Shown: positions 44,498 to 53,733 of the stretch, in pieces | How the letters are laid out: the number at the start of each line of letters is the position of its first letter | How positions within the stretch are numbered: the stretch's first letter is position 1 | From: Mycobacterium adipatum | Lineage (GTDB): Bacteria; Actinomycetota; Actinomycetes; Mycobacteriales; Mycobacteriaceae | DNA: 64,000 bases | Reading direction: 5' to 3' | Assembly (NCBI RefSeq): GCF_001644575.1 | Contig: NZ_CP015596.1 | Coordinates: 1,984,001-2,048,000 of the forward strand | Translations under genes and position numbers: made by a program | Notes under the pieces: model-generated | Told to the model about the DNA's origin: nothing | Databases searched by the model: none | What the model saw: the letters and a program-made list of their open reading frames with translations, nothing else

Positions 44498-45136
44498 GTG
44501 GATGCCGAACCGACGCTGCTGGTGCTGGATCTGGTCGGTACCTTCGCGTTCGGGCTCAACGGGGCGCTGACGGCGGTGCGGGCGGCCCGGTTGGACGTGG
44601 TGGGGGTGCTGACCCTCGGCATGATCACCGCGTTGGGCGGCGGGGTGATTCGCGACGTGCTGATCGGCGCGACACCGCCGGCGACCTTCCTGGACTGGCG
44701 GTACTTCGCACTGGCCGCGGGCGGTGCGACGATCGCGTTCGCGCTCAGCAGACGGCTGCACCGGCTACAGACCTTGATCACGGTGTTCGATGCGATCGGG
44801 CTGAGCGTCTTCGCGGTGATCGGCGCGGGCAAGGCGCTGGCCTACGGAATCGGGCCGGCGCCGGCCATTCTGCTGGGTGTCGTCACCGCGGTGGGCGGTG
44901 GCACCATCCGGGACACGCTCATCCGGCAGGTGCCCACCGTCCTGCAAAGCGAGTTGTACGCCATCCCGGCGTTGATCGCGGCGGGGCTCACGGTGCTCGC
45001 CATCGAGCTGGGCGTGTACGGACTGCCGGCCGCGCTGGGGGCGGCGGCGGTCTGTTTCGTCATCCGGATGCTGGGGGTGCGGTACGGACTGAACGCCCCC
45101 CGTCCGCCCGGATCGTCGTGGCGCGCCGAGCAGTGA
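44498..45136 (+). CDS. TRIC/YadS-family (UPF0126) cation channel-like membrane protein
   Basis: 212 aa, GTG start. Two tandem repeats of the glycine-rich TRIC motif: LDLVGTFAFGLNGALTAVRA...GMITALGGGVIRDVLIG and FDAIGLSVFAVIGAGKAL...GVVTAVGGGTIRDTLIR. Seven helices. Prokaryotic members form trimeric K+ channels. Divergent from the kinase operon. Confidence 0.88.
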   Translation: MDAEPTLLVLDLVGTFAFGLNGALTAVRAARLDVVGVLTLGMITALGGGVIRDVLIGATPPATFLDWRYFALAAGGATIAFALSRRLHRLQTLITVFDAIGLSVFAVIGAGKALAYGIGPAPAILLGVVTAVGGGTIRDTLIRQVPTVLQSELYAIPALIAAGLTVLAIELGVYGLPAALGAAAVCFVIRMLGVRYGLNAPRPPGSSWRAEQ

Positions 45137-45139
45137 CGA

Positions 45140-45436
45140 TCACTGCACCGGGCAGGCGTACTTCCTGGCCACGTCGAACACCCGCTCCTGCGCCCCGGGC
45201 CCGATGACGCCCTGTGCGGCCAACTCCAGGCCGATGTATCCCGGCAGGCCGCCCACACACGCCTGATGCATGGCGCGCCATGCGGTGTCCGGGTTCAGGT
45301 TGTACCCGTTGCGCTGCAGGCCGCCCATGTACTCGTCGAACTCCGGTGTGCCCTGCTCGGGTATGGCGTGCGCCGTGGCGGCCAGCGCGATCGAGGCGGC
45401 AACGGCCGCAACCAGAGGTGCCATCACACGTCTCAC
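45140..45436 (-). CDS. Exported DUF732 protein
   Basis: 98 aa, GTG start (an ATG 12 bp in is possible). Signal peptide to about residue 24 (AATAHA). The mature part matches DUF732: FDEYMGGLQRNGYN, MHQACVGGLPGYIGLELA and VFDVARKYACP, with two Cys likely to form a disulphide. Small secreted mycobacterial family of unknown role. Confidence 0.85.
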   Translation of the reverse strand: MRRVMAPLVAAVAASIALAATAHAIPEQGTPEFDEYMGGLQRNGYNLNPDTAWRAMHQACVGGLPGYIGLELAAQGVIGPGAQERVFDVARKYACPVQ

Positions 45437-45529
45437 GACTGTCTCCTACCGGGCTGTCTGCAGGTCAGGGCACTACGGTCGCACACCGCACCGGCACCGC
45501 GCGCGGATTCGCGGTTCTAGACTGGGCCG

Positions 45530-46111
45530 GTGCCCACCTTGCAGCTAGTCCAAGATCCCGCGGCCGATGCCCTGCTCGAGGCCAACCCGTTCGCACTGTT
45601 GGTCGGCATGCTGCTGGATCAGCAGATCCCTATGGAGACCGCGTTCGCGGGCCCGAAGAAGATCGCCGACCGCATCGGGGGCGTCGATGCCCGCGAGATC
45701 GCCGATTACAACCCCGACGAGTTCGTCGCGCTGTGCTCGCAAACCCCGGCCATCCACCGCTTTCCGGGGTCGATGTCCAAACGGGTGCAGGCCCTGGCCC
45801 AGGCGATCGTCGACGATTACGACGGGGACGTGACCGCGCTGTGGACCAGCGGTGAACCCGACGGCGCCGAGGTGCTCAAGCGGCTCAAACGGTTGCCCGG
45901 CTTCGGCGAGCAGAAGGCCAAGATCTTCCTCGCGCTGCTGGGTAAGCAGTACGGGGTGACGCCGAAGGGTTGGCGCGCCGCGGCGGGGGATTACGGCAAG
46001 GCCGGTACGCACATGTCGGTGGCCGATGTCGTCGACGCCGGTTCGCTGCAGGAGGTCCGGGCCTACAAGAAGAAGATGAAGGCGGCCGCGAAGGCTGCGA
46101 AGCAGGCCTAA
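45530..46111 (+). CDS. HhH-GPD base-excision repair protein (Rv1156 orthologue)
   Basis: 193 aa. Helix-hairpin-helix segment LKRLKRLPGFGEQKAKIFLALLG and the preceding LLVGMLLDQQIPMETAFAGPKKIADRIG core match the endonuclease III/HhH-GPD superfamily. No C-terminal iron-sulfur Cys cluster is present; the tail is Lys/Ala-rich. Position and size fit Rv1156. Likely a DNA glycosylase of unknown base preference. Confidence 0.85.
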   Translation: MPTLQLVQDPAADALLEANPFALLVGMLLDQQIPMETAFAGPKKIADRIGGVDAREIADYNPDEFVALCSQTPAIHRFPGSMSKRVQALAQAIVDDYDGDVTALWTSGEPDGAEVLKRLKRLPGFGEQKAKIFLALLGKQYGVTPKGWRAAAGDYGKAGTHMSVADVVDAGSLQEVRAYKKKMKAAAKAAKQA

Positions 46112-46117
46112 CTCGTC

Positions 46118-46172
46118 GACTCTGCGGCCAGGGCGCATTTGTGCGAGTGACCCGCACCCTCATCGCAGAGTC
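46118..46172. terminator. Hairpin between convergent genes
   Basis: GACTCTGCG (46118-46126) pairs perfectly with CGCAGAGTC (46164-46172), and the inner arms continue with AGGG/CCCT to give about 19-nt imperfect arms and a 17-nt loop. It lies between the convergent HhH-GPD and nitroreductase genes. No T-run, so it would be a U-tract-less terminator. Confidence 0.5.
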
Positions 46173-46179
46173 AAGGCGA

Positions 46180-46833
46180 CTAGAACGCCGGGCCGTCGAA
46201 GCGTTCCCGGGTCACGAACTCGGAGACCGATTTACGGGTCAGCCTGGTGACCTGCTTGACCGGCTTGCCCAGCGGCAGCACCGCGGCGACCGCGAAGTCC
46301 GCCGGGATGCCGAGTAGTTCTTTCACCGCGGGCTCCTCGGGCACCACCATCGTGGTGAGCACACCGCCGAAGCCCTCGTTGCGCGCTGCCAGCAGGATGT
46401 TCCACACCAGCGGGTAGACCGACGCGCCCGCCACCAGGCCGATGCGATCGAGATCCTGATCGAAGGCCGCCACCACATTGAGGTCGACGCAGATCACCAG
46501 CGCCACATCGGCGTCGAGCAACTGGGCGGCGCGGGGCACCCGCACGGCGGCGAGCTCCTCGGCCGACGCGCCCGTGGGGTGCAGCGGATTCCACGGGCTC
46601 TCCCCGCGGCGCTGTTGGGCGATGTAGCGGCGGAACCCGGTGTCGGTGAGATCGGCGAGGGCCTGCATGGTCGCGCGTTCGCGGACCACCACGACACGGG
46701 CGCCCTGCCGGTTGCCGCCGCTCGGCGCGAAGCGGGCGTTGTCCAGGATCCGGACCAGTGTTTCGTCGGGCAGCGGTTCGCCGGTGAAGACCCGGACCGC
46801 CCCGGTTGTGCGCATAACGTCGTAGATGTCCAT
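46180..46833 (-). CDS. Nitroreductase family FMN oxidoreductase
   Basis: 217 aa from the ATG at 46833 (MDIYDVMRTTGAVRVF). FMN/NAD(P)H nitroreductase motifs: LDNARFAPSGGNRQGARVVVV (FMN loop) and GASVYPLVWNILLAARNEGFGGVLTT, then VPEEPAVKELLGIP. Similar proteins reduce nitro compounds or quinones. Convergent with the repair gene and divergent from DUF1059. Confidence 0.85.
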   Translation of the reverse strand: MDIYDVMRTTGAVRVFTGEPLPDETLVRILDNARFAPSGGNRQGARVVVVRERATMQALADLTDTGFRRYIAQQRRGESPWNPLHPTGASAEELAAVRVPRAAQLLDADVALVICVDLNVVAAFDQDLDRIGLVAGASVYPLVWNILLAARNEGFGGVLTTMVVPEEPAVKELLGIPADFAVAAVLPLGKPVKQVTRLTRKSVSEFVTRERFDGPAF

Positions 46834-46865
46834 GCTCACCATCATCGGTATGCGAAGGTGGACAT

Positions 46866-47015
46866 ATGGCTAAGACACATCTGAACTGCCCGTGCGGCGA
46901 GGCGATTCAAGGTGCCGACGAAGACGATCTGGTCGAGAAGGCGCAGGCGCACCTCGCTGAGTCCCACCCCGGCCGTGAGTACGACCGGGAAATGATCCTC
47001 TTCATGGCCTTCTAG
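46866..47015 (+). CDS. DUF1059 small protein
   Basis: 49 aa: MAKTHLNCPCGEAIQG start with a CPCG motif, then DDLVEKAQAHLAESHPG and a YDREMILFMAF end, the DUF1059 pattern. The start at 46866 is 32 bp from the divergent nitroreductase ATG. Two Cys and two His could bind a metal. Function unknown. Confidence 0.82.
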   Translation: MAKTHLNCPCGEAIQGADEDDLVEKAQAHLAESHPGREYDREMILFMAF

Positions 47016-47032
47016 CGCGCTCGGCGAACGGG

Positions 47033-48025
47033 CTACGGCACCACCGTCGACCCGATGGTGGGCATGAACTGGCACTGCTTCTCGGTGGTGCTGACCTGAC
47101 CGAAGATCGTCGACATGATGCTGCCCGAGCCGGTGTCGGCGATCGCGGTCAGCGTGGTCGGTCCTTCGGGGTTGATATCGGCCTGCGGTTTGAGCGTCGC
47201 GGTCCCGGACTTGCCGGTGCTCAGGTTCACCCAGGTGACGTTGAGCGGCAGCTTCTGCACGGCGGCCGGGCCGGGCGTTCCGACCGCGGTGAACACGTAG
47301 GCGGTCTGGCCGGCGACCGGTCCGGGCGCGGGGATCTTGGCCGGGCCCGCGACCGAGATCGCGGTGGCCAGCACGTTGCCGCCATCGGCGCCGCAGCCGT
47401 TGCTGATGGACGGGTACATGAAGTCCTGGGTGGTCGGCGCGTCGGGGCCGAAGTCGGGCATCGCGCCGGGAGCCGGGGCCGGGGCGGGACCGGGTGCCGG
47501 CGCCGCCTCGGGGGCGGGTGCGGCCAGCGCGGCGGCTTGCGGGGCCGGAGCCGGCGCGGGCACGGCGTCGGGGGGTGGCGCCGGAGCATCGACCGGCGGG
47601 AGTGCTGCCTCGGGTGCGGTGGGCACGGCCATCGGCACCGGGCCGACGGAGTAGGCCGGGTCCACGCCGGCGGGTAGGTGCGCCTGAGCGCCCGCGCCGG
47701 CCGCAGGCACGTGGGCCTGCGGTTCCGACACGAACTGGTTCACCGCGGACGCGACATTCAGCGAATCGGACGGCGCCGCCGCGTTTCCGGCGAACGCGGC
47801 GGCGGCGGCCATCAGCATCGAGGCGGCATTGCTCGGGTCAGCAGCAGCCTGCTGGATCGCCGGGCCGAGAGTCTCCATCGCCGGTAGTCCCGGTGCCTGT
47901 AAACCGTTGATCGGCAGCGGCATGGGCGCGGCCGGATCGGCGTGGGCCGGGATCGCGACCCCACCGCCCAGCACCACCACCGCGCAGGCTGTGGTGCTGG
48001 TCAGCAGTGTCCGGATCGATGGCAT
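47033..48025 (-). CDS. Exported Ala/Pro-rich protein (Rv1157c-like)
   Basis: 330 aa. Signal peptide of ~29 residues ending AIPAHA. A long Ala/Pro-rich linker occupies residues ~105-195. A Cys-containing C-terminal domain follows ([27 protein letters not shown] ... [10 protein letters not shown]). Position next to a second Ala/Pro-rich exported protein and pimE matches Rv1157c-Rv1158c-pimE. Role unknown; probably wall-associated. Confidence 0.8.
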   Translation of the reverse strand: MPSIRTLLTSTTACAVVVLGGGVAIPAHADPAAPMPLPINGLQAPGLPAMETLGPAIQQAAADPSNAASMLMAAAAAFAGNAAAPSDSLNVASAVNQFVSEPQAHVPAAGAGAQAHLPAGVDPAYSVGPVPMAVPTAPEAALPPVDAPAPPPDAVPAPAPAPQAAALAAPAPEAAPAPGPAPAPAPGAMPDFGPDAPTTQDFMYPSISNGCGADGGNVLATAISVAGPAKIPAPGPVAGQTAYVFTAVGTPGPAAVQKLPLNVTWVNLSTGKSGTATLKPQADINPEGPTTLTAIADTGSGSIMSTIFGQVSTTEKQCQFMPTIGSTVVP

Positions 48026-48069
48026 GACTTCCCCCTGGTGAGCTGTTCGGTGACGGTGTGGGCGGTCGG

Positions 48070-48639
48070 TCAGGGCAGCGCGGAGACCGGTAGGAACATC
48101 GGCACCAGCGACTGGGCCGCGGCGTCCGCCGGCGAGGACGCGGGAACGCCCGGGGCCGCGGGTGCACTCGGGGCCGTCGCGGCCGCGGCGCCCTGCGGCA
48201 GCAGACCCGCGAGCGGGGTGCCGGCCGGCATCAGCGAGGCCAGACCCGCGGGCATCAGGTCCTGCACGCCCGCCACGGCCGGTGCGGCAGCCGCCGCGGC
48301 CGGCAGCGCCGCGGCGACGCCCGGTGTCTGCGGCAGGTTGAGCGACGCGGTGGCCGTCGGCGGCTGCGGCGTGATCGGATCGACCGGCAGGGTCGACTGT
48401 CCGCCGCCACCGGTGAACGCCGAGGCGAGCCCCTGGATGAGCTGCGGTGCGGCGGCCGGGATGCCGGCGAGCTGGTTCATGAACGGGATGTTCGGCATGG
48501 CGGGCGCGGGTGCGGGCGGCGGCGGGGCCGGCTCGGCAACAGCGGTCGGGCTGAGCATCAGGGCGGTGGCGACGGCGCCTGCTCCGGCAATCATGCTGGC
48601 GGCAAACGCTTTTCTGGCTGGTGACACGAGACTCCCCAT
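48070..48639 (-). CDS. Exported Ala/Pro-rich protein (Rv1158c-like)
   Basis: 189 aa. Signal peptide to about residue 35 ([10 protein letters not shown]). The remainder is Ala/Pro/Leu-rich with little predicted structure and no Cys. It lies 44 bp upstream of the other Ala/Pro-rich gene on the same strand, so they may be cotranscribed. Divergent from pimE. Confidence 0.75.
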   Translation of the reverse strand: MGSLVSPARKAFAASMIAGAGAVATALMLSPTAVAEPAPPPPAPAPAMPNIPFMNQLAGIPAAAPQLIQGLASAFTGGGGQSTLPVDPITPQPPTATASLNLPQTPGVAAALPAAAAAAPAVAGVQDLMPAGLASLMPAGTPLAGLLPQGAAAATAPSAPAAPGVPASSPADAAAQSLVPMFLPVSALP

Positions 48640-48793
48640 TTCGTTGACGGCACGTCTCAGACCGAAGGTACGGAGTTACTGGTGTTACTCAAGTGACAAG
48701 AGTGGCATTTATTCAACCGTTACGGAGGTGTGCGCCGATGGTGACCGGGGCGCGAGCCGCCGGGGGGTCGTTAGAGTCGGACCGGTAAACACC

Positions 48794-49999
48794 ATGCGCA
48801 ACACCGGTCCGAGGGCACAGCTGTATCGCTGGGCGCCGCTGGTGGTGGTGGTCAGCGTCCTCGCACGGCTGGCCTGGACCTACCTGGTGCCCAACGGGGC
48901 CAACTTCGTCGACCTGCACGTTTATGTCGGTGGCGCGGAGACCCTGGAGCACCCCGGTGCGCTCTACGACTACGTCTACGCCGAACAGACGCCCGACTTC
49001 CCGTTGCCGTTCACCTACCCGCCGTTCGCCGCGGTCGTGTTCTATCCGTTGAGCCTGCTGCCGTTCGGGGTGGTGGCCTTCATCTGGCAGCTCGGCATCT
49101 TTGCCGCGCTGTACGGCGTGGCGCGGACCAGCCTGCGCCTGCTCGGGCACACCGACACGCGGGCGGCGATGCTGTGGACCGCGGTGGGCATCTGGACCGA
49201 GCCGCTGCGCAGCACGTTCGACTACGGCCAGATCAATGTGCTGCTGGTCTTGGCGGTGCTGTGGGCGGTGCAGAGCAACCGGTGGTGGTTATCGGGTCTG
49301 CTGGTCGGACTGGCCGCGGGCATCAAGCTCACCCCCGCCGTGGCCGGGCTGTACTTCGTGGGGGTGCGCCGCTGGATGGTCGCGGTCTTCTCGGCGCTCG
49401 TCTTCTTCGGCACCATCGGCCTTTCGGCGCTGGTGGTGGGCGAACAAGCTCGCTACTACTTCACCGACCTGCTGGGCGACGCGCGACGCATCGGTCCGAT
49501 CGGGACCTCGTTCAACCAGTCCTGGCGCGGCGCGATCTCGCGGATTCTCGGGCAGGACGCCGGGTACGGTCCCGTCGTGCTGGCGGCGCTCCTGCTCACC
49601 GCGGTGCTGGCGCTGTTGGCCTGGCGGGCCATCGGCACCGCGGACCGGCTCGGCGGCATCGTGATCGTCGGACTGTTCGGGCTGCTGCTCTCGCCGATCT
49701 CCTGGACGCATCACTGGGTGTGGTTGATCCCGCTGATGATCTGGCTGCTGCACGGACCCCTGCGCGAACGCCTCGGTGCCCGGGTGCTGGGCTGGGGGTG
49801 GCTGGCGCTCACCCTCATCGGGGTGCCCTGGCTGTTGAGCTTCGCGCAACCGACCATCTGGGAGATCGGCCGCCCGTGGCAATTGGCCTGGGCCGGGCTG
49901 GTCTATCCGGTGGCCACGCTGGCCACCCTGGGGTGGATCGCCGTCAGCGGTCGAGCAGCTGATCGATCGCCTTCGCCATCTGGAGATCCTGCTCGGTGA
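48794..49999 (+). CDS. pimE: Polyprenol-phosphate-mannose-dependent alpha-1,2 mannosyltransferase
   Basis: 401 aa from the ATG at 48794; no better in-frame start lies upstream. GT87-type integral membrane glycosyltransferase with about ten helices. The catalytic-type Asp is Asp40 in NFVDLHVY in the first exported loop, as in PimE. Other family segments are [30 protein letters not shown] and [11 protein letters not shown]. PimE adds the fifth mannose to make polar PIM. The last 56 bp overlap the convergent phhB gene. Confidence 0.92.
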   Translation: MRNTGPRAQLYRWAPLVVVVSVLARLAWTYLVPNGANFVDLHVYVGGAETLEHPGALYDYVYAEQTPDFPLPFTYPPFAAVVFYPLSLLPFGVVAFIWQLGIFAALYGVARTSLRLLGHTDTRAAMLWTAVGIWTEPLRSTFDYGQINVLLVLAVLWAVQSNRWWLSGLLVGLAAGIKLTPAVAGLYFVGVRRWMVAVFSALVFFGTIGLSALVVGEQARYYFTDLLGDARRIGPIGTSFNQSWRGAISRILGQDAGYGPVVLAALLLTAVLALLAWRAIGTADRLGGIVIVGLFGLLLSPISWTHHWVWLIPLMIWLLHGPLRERLGARVLGWGWLALTLIGVPWLLSFAQPTIWEIGRPWQLAWAGLVYPVATLATLGWIAVSGRAADRSPSPSGDPAR

Positions 50000-50228
50000 T
50001 ACCGCCGGCGGAATGCGTCACCAGGGCGAAAGTAACCGTGCGCCAACGGATGTCGATATCGGGATGGTGGTCGCGCTGCTCGGCCAGTTCGGCGACGCGA
50101 CCGACGGCGTCGACCCCCTGCAGAAACGTCGGGAACTCGATCGAACGACGCAGCGCCCCGTCGGACCGTTCCCAGCCGGTGAGATCGGGCAGCGCGGCAT
50201 CGACTTGGTCGTTGGTTAACACAGCCAT
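49944..50228 (-). CDS. Pterin-4-alpha-carbinolamine dehydratase
   Basis: 94 aa. Complete PCD signature: the [13 protein letters not shown] motif with its two His, then [17 protein letters not shown]. It dehydrates 4a-hydroxytetrahydropterin in recycling; a role in mycobacteria is not settled. Corresponds to Rv1159A between pimE and mutT2. The 3' end lies antisense to the end of pimE. Confidence 0.92.
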   Translation of the reverse strand: MAVLTNDQVDAALPDLTGWERSDGALRRSIEFPTFLQGVDAVGRVAELAEQRDHHPDIDIRWRTVTFALVTHSAGGITEQDLQMAKAIDQLLDR

Positions 50229-50255
50229 GACCTCGACGGTATACCGTCGAGCGCG

Positions 50256-50642
50256 ATGACCGGGCAGATCGTCGTTGCGGGAGCACTCATTTCACCGGCG
50301 GGGTTGCTCGTCGCGCAGCGGGTGCGGCCGCCGGAACTGGCCGGCCTGTGGGAGTTGCCCGGCGGCAAGGTGGCCGACGGCGAGACCGACGCGCAAGGAC
50401 TGGCCCGGGAACTGCGCGAGGAACTCGGCATCGAGGTCACCGTCGGCGCGCGTCTCGGCGCGGACGTGGTGCTGCCGAACGCGATGACGCTGCGGGCCTA
50501 TCTGGTGACCTGTACGGCCGGGAGTCCGCGCGCCCATGACCATCGCGCGCTGCGCTGGGTGCGTGCGCGGGAGTTGGACACCCTGGATTGGGTGCCCGCC
50601 GACCGCGGGTGGATACCCGACCTGGCCGGCGCGCTGCGTTAG
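50256..50642 (+). CDS. mutT2: Nudix hydrolase MutT2 (8-oxo-dGTP/5-methyl-dCTP type)
   Basis: 128 aa. The full Nudix box is present, [24 protein letters not shown] (G-x5-E-x7-REUxEExGU, residues ~36-59). N-terminal [18 protein letters not shown] and WELPGGK fit MutT. It cleans the nucleotide pool of oxidised dGTP/dCTP derivatives. Position after phhB matches Rv1160. Confidence 0.92.
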   Translation: MTGQIVVAGALISPAGLLVAQRVRPPELAGLWELPGGKVADGETDAQGLARELREELGIEVTVGARLGADVVLPNAMTLRAYLVTCTAGSPRAHDHRALRWVRARELDTLDWVPADRGWIPDLAGALR

Positions 50643-50652
50643 CTCGGAGCCC

Positions 50653-51027
50653 TCACCAGCTCCCGATGGGCGCGTACTGGCGGAACTCGCCGCCCGCGGG
50701 GACCCCGAACGGCGCCGACGAGGTGCCCGGCACCGCGATCACGCTGTCGCGGACCTCGCCCTGGGCCATGACGCCACCGGCGCCGGCGCGCCTGTTCTCC
50801 GCGCCCGCGCCACGGGCAACGCCCTGGCCGGCGCGGCGCAGCGCATTCTTGTCGACGATCACCGCCTGCCGACTGCTCACATTCGGGCGCGGCGCGACCT
50901 CGGTGACCTCGGCGTTCGCGGTCGCCGCGGCGATGCTCAGCGCGGCGGCGGCCGCCGCGGCGGCGCCGATGCCGACGACGGTCAGCGAGCTCGCGACACG
51001 CACAAGGCTCCGGGTGGTCACAGACAT
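50653..51027 (-). CDS. Putative exported small protein
   Basis: 124 aa from an ATG at 51027 (a GTG at 51033 is equally possible). Signal peptide of ~40 residues with a run of Ala ending ATANA. The mature part is polar, with no Cys and no recognised domain. It fills the place where narGHJI follows mutT2 in M. tuberculosis by recall. Convergent with mutT2. Confidence 0.55.
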   Translation of the reverse strand: MSVTTRSLVRVASSLTVVGIGAAAAAAAALSIAAATANAEVTEVAPRPNVSSRQAVIVDKNALRRAGQGVARGAGAENRRAGAGGVMAQGEVRDSVIAVPGTSSAPFGVPAGGEFRQYAPIGSW

Positions 51028-51224
51028 CGGCACAAGCCCTTCGTCGCAGCGGACCGCTCTGGCCGCTCACCGGATCACGCAGGAGTGTCGAACGTTACCC
51101 AATCGATTGCGTGCGCAAGGGCTTTCGCGGCGGGCCTGAACGGCGATCGCGCCGAAAGATATTGACTATCAGGTCAATTGGGTGAACCTGAGAGTTCTCG
51201 AAGATTATTGCGCGCCGGAGGTGG

Positions 51225-51491
51225 CTAGTACCGCAGCCGGTCGCCGACCACCCGGACCGGCTGGTCGCGGTGGCCGGCGGTGTAGATCGGGTGCAGCAGC
51301 GCCGGGTGCCGGCAGTGCGGGCAGGACGCTTGCGGGTCCTTGGCCGAGGACAGCGTCAGATGGTGACATGCGGCACACCGCACCACGTACGCGGCGCCGA
51401 ACCAGTTGAGCAAACCGAGATAGATCGCGGCCGTCGCGGCCACCGCCAGCACGACGATCACCGCCACCGTGAACACCTGATAAACCGCCAT
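51225..51491 (-). CDS. Small membrane protein with zinc-ribbon-like Cys motif
   Basis: 88 aa from the ATG at 51491. One helix at residues ~5-30, then CAACHHLTLSSAKDPQASCPHCRHP, a C-x2-C ... C-x2-C pattern expected to bind zinc on the cytoplasmic or exported side. Not recognised as a named family. Spaced 190 bp from the exported-protein gene. Confidence 0.65.
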   Translation of the reverse strand: MAVYQVFTVAVIVVLAVAATAAIYLGLLNWFGAAYVVRCAACHHLTLSSAKDPQASCPHCRHPALLHPIYTAGHRDQPVRVVGDRLRY

Positions 51492-51573
51492 GACCGTAAC
51501 CTCCAAGACGCCCGACGGGGTACCTCCACGGTACGCCTGCTGCGGCGTCAGGACCAGGTATCCGCCCAGCTCA

Positions 51574-51735
51574 TCAGGTCTTTCGAGCGAGTTTGTAGAC
51601 CTTCTCCAGCTCCTTGCCGCGCAGCCCGTTGTGGGCGGCCTTGTGCACCTTGTGCAGCACCAGTGGGCACTTCTTGCAGCGCGGCTTGCTGCGACAACAC
51701 TTCTTTTTCGGCTTGGCCGAGAGCAGCTTCTTCAC
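51574..51735 (-). CDS. Small Lys/Cys-rich protein divergent from typA
   Basis: 53 aa if it starts at the GTG at 51735; GTG at 51783 would add 16 residues. The core LSAKPKKKCCRSKPRCKKCPLVLHKVHKAA has four Cys in CC...C..C and very many Lys/Arg, suggesting a nucleic-acid or metal-binding role. I recall similar small proteins in other actinobacteria but no function. Divergent from typA. Confidence 0.6.
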   Translation of the reverse strand: MKKLLSAKPKKKCCRSKPRCKKCPLVLHKVHKAAHNGLRGKELEKVYKLARKT

Positions 51736-51790
51736 GCACGCCTTCCGCAGGATTGGCTCGTTTTCGTGATCGGGTACCCGCACTGCGACA

Positions 51791-53704
51791 ATGACCCACG
51801 TGGATTCTCGCCCGAACTTTCGCAACGTAGCCATCGTCGCGCACGTCGATCACGGTAAGACAACCCTGGTCGATGCAATGCTGCGGCAGTCCGGTGCGTT
51901 GTCGCACCGTGGCGATGACGCCATCGAACGGCTGATGGACTCCGGTGACCTTGAGAAGGAAAAGGGCATCACCATCCTGGCCAAGAACACCGCGGTGCAT
52001 CGCACCAACCCGGATGGCACCGTCACGGTCATCAACGTCATCGACACCCCCGGGCACGCCGACTTCGGCGGCGAGGTGGAGCGCGGCCTGTCCATGGTCG
52101 ACGGTGTGGTGCTGCTGGTGGACGCGTCCGAGGGCCCGCTGCCGCAGACCCGCTTCGTGCTGCGCAAGGCACTCGCCGCGCACCTGCCGGTGATCGTGGT
52201 GGTCAACAAGACCGACCGCCCGGACGCCCGGATCGCCGAGGTCGTCGAGGAAAGCCACGACCTGCTGCTGGACGTCGCCTCCGATCTCGACGAGGAGGCC
52301 CAGAAGGCCGCCGAATTCGCCCTCGGCCTGCCGGTGCTCTACGCCTCGGGCCGGGCCGGCATCGCCAGCACCACCGAGCCGGCCAACGGGCAGAACCCCG
52401 ACGGGGAGAACCTCGACCCGCTGTTCGACGTGCTGATGGAGCACATCCCGCCGCCGCAGGGCGATCCGGAGGCCCCGCTGCAGGCACTGGTGACCAACCT
52501 CGACGCCTCGGCGTTCCTCGGTCGTCTGGCGCTAGTCCGCATCTACAAGGGCAAGCTCAAGAAGGGTCAGCAGGTGGCCTGGATGCGTGAGGTGGACGGG
52601 CATCCCGTCATCACCAACGCCAAGATCACCGAACTGCTCGTCACCGTCGGCGTCGAGCGCACCCCGACCGATGAGGCCATCGCCGGCGATATCGTCGCCG
52701 TCGCCGGTATGCCGGAGATCATGATCGGCGACACCCTCGCCGACACCGAGCACGCGCACGCGCTGCCCCGCATCACGGTCGACGAGCCCGCCATCTCGGT
52801 CACCATCGGCACCAACACCTCGCCGCTGGCGGGCAAGGTGTCCGGGCACAAGCTGACCGCGCGGATGGTCAAGAGCCGGTTGGACGCCGAGCTGGTCGGC
52901 AACGTGTCGATCAAGGTCGTCGACATCGGCCGGCCGGACGCCTGGGAGGTGCAGGGCCGTGGTGAACTCGCACTGGCCATCCTGGTCGAGCAGATGCGCC
53001 GCGAAGGCTTCGAGCTGACCGTCGGTAAACCGCAGGTGGTCACCCAGACCATCGACGGCAAGCTGCACGAACCGTTCGAGGCGATGACGATCGACACCCC
53101 GGAGGAGTTCGTCGGCGCCATCACCCAGCTGATGGCCGCCCGCAAGGGCCGCATGGAAGACATGACCAACCATGCCGCCGGGTGGGTCCGGATGGACTTC
53201 ATCGTGCCCAGCCGCGGCCTGATCGGGTTCCGCACCGACTTCCTGACGATCACCCGCGGCACCGGCATCGCCAACGCGGTGTTCGACGGTTACCGCCCGT
53301 GGGCCGGCGAGATCCGGGCCCGCCACACCGGCTCGCTGGTCTCCGACCGGTCCGGCAAGATCACGCCGTTCGCCATGACCCAGCTCGCCGACCGCGGCCA
53401 GTTCTTCGTCGAGCCCGGCCAGGACACCTACGAGGGCCAGGTCGTGGGCATCAACCCGCGTGCCGAAGACCTCGACATCAACGCCACCAAGGAAAAGAAG
53501 CTCACCAACATGCGGTCCTCGACCGCCGACGTCTTCGAGACGCTGGCGCGTCCGCTGGAGCTCGGCCTGGAGCAGGCCATGGAGTTCTGCGCCGAGGACG
53601 AATGCGTCGAGGTCACCCCGGAGATCGTGCGGGTGCGCAAGCTTGAGCTCACCGCCAGCCTGCGGGCCCGCGCGAAGTCGCGCGCCAAGGCACAGAACTC
53701 CTGA
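51791..53704 (+). CDS. typA: Ribosome-associated GTPase TypA/BipA
   Basis: 637 aa; GTG at 51800 is an alternative start. G-domain motifs are intact: [15 protein letters not shown] (P-loop), RGITI-like [28 protein letters not shown]. The EF-G-like domains and the BipA C-terminal domain follow ([24 protein letters not shown]). It assists 50S assembly and stress growth. Matches Rv1165. Confidence 0.95.
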   Translation: MTHVDSRPNFRNVAIVAHVDHGKTTLVDAMLRQSGALSHRGDDAIERLMDSGDLEKEKGITILAKNTAVHRTNPDGTVTVINVIDTPGHADFGGEVERGLSMVDGVVLLVDASEGPLPQTRFVLRKALAAHLPVIVVVNKTDRPDARIAEVVEESHDLLLDVASDLDEEAQKAAEFALGLPVLYASGRAGIASTTEPANGQNPDGENLDPLFDVLMEHIPPPQGDPEAPLQALVTNLDASAFLGRLALVRIYKGKLKKGQQVAWMREVDGHPVITNAKITELLVTVGVERTPTDEAIAGDIVAVAGMPEIMIGDTLADTEHAHALPRITVDEPAISVTIGTNTSPLAGKVSGHKLTARMVKSRLDAELVGNVSIKVVDIGRPDAWEVQGRGELALAILVEQMRREGFELTVGKPQVVTQTIDGKLHEPFEAMTIDTPEEFVGAITQLMAARKGRMEDMTNHAAGWVRMDFIVPSRGLIGFRTDFLTITRGTGIANAVFDGYRPWAGEIRARHTGSLVSDRSGKITPFAMTQLADRGQFFVEPGQDTYEGQVVGINPRAEDLDINATKEKKLTNMRSSTADVFETLARPLELGLEQAMEFCAEDECVEVTPEIVRVRKLELTASLRARAKSRAKAQNS

Positions 53705-53733
53705 GATTGCGACGGCCCGATACCCTGAACCCC

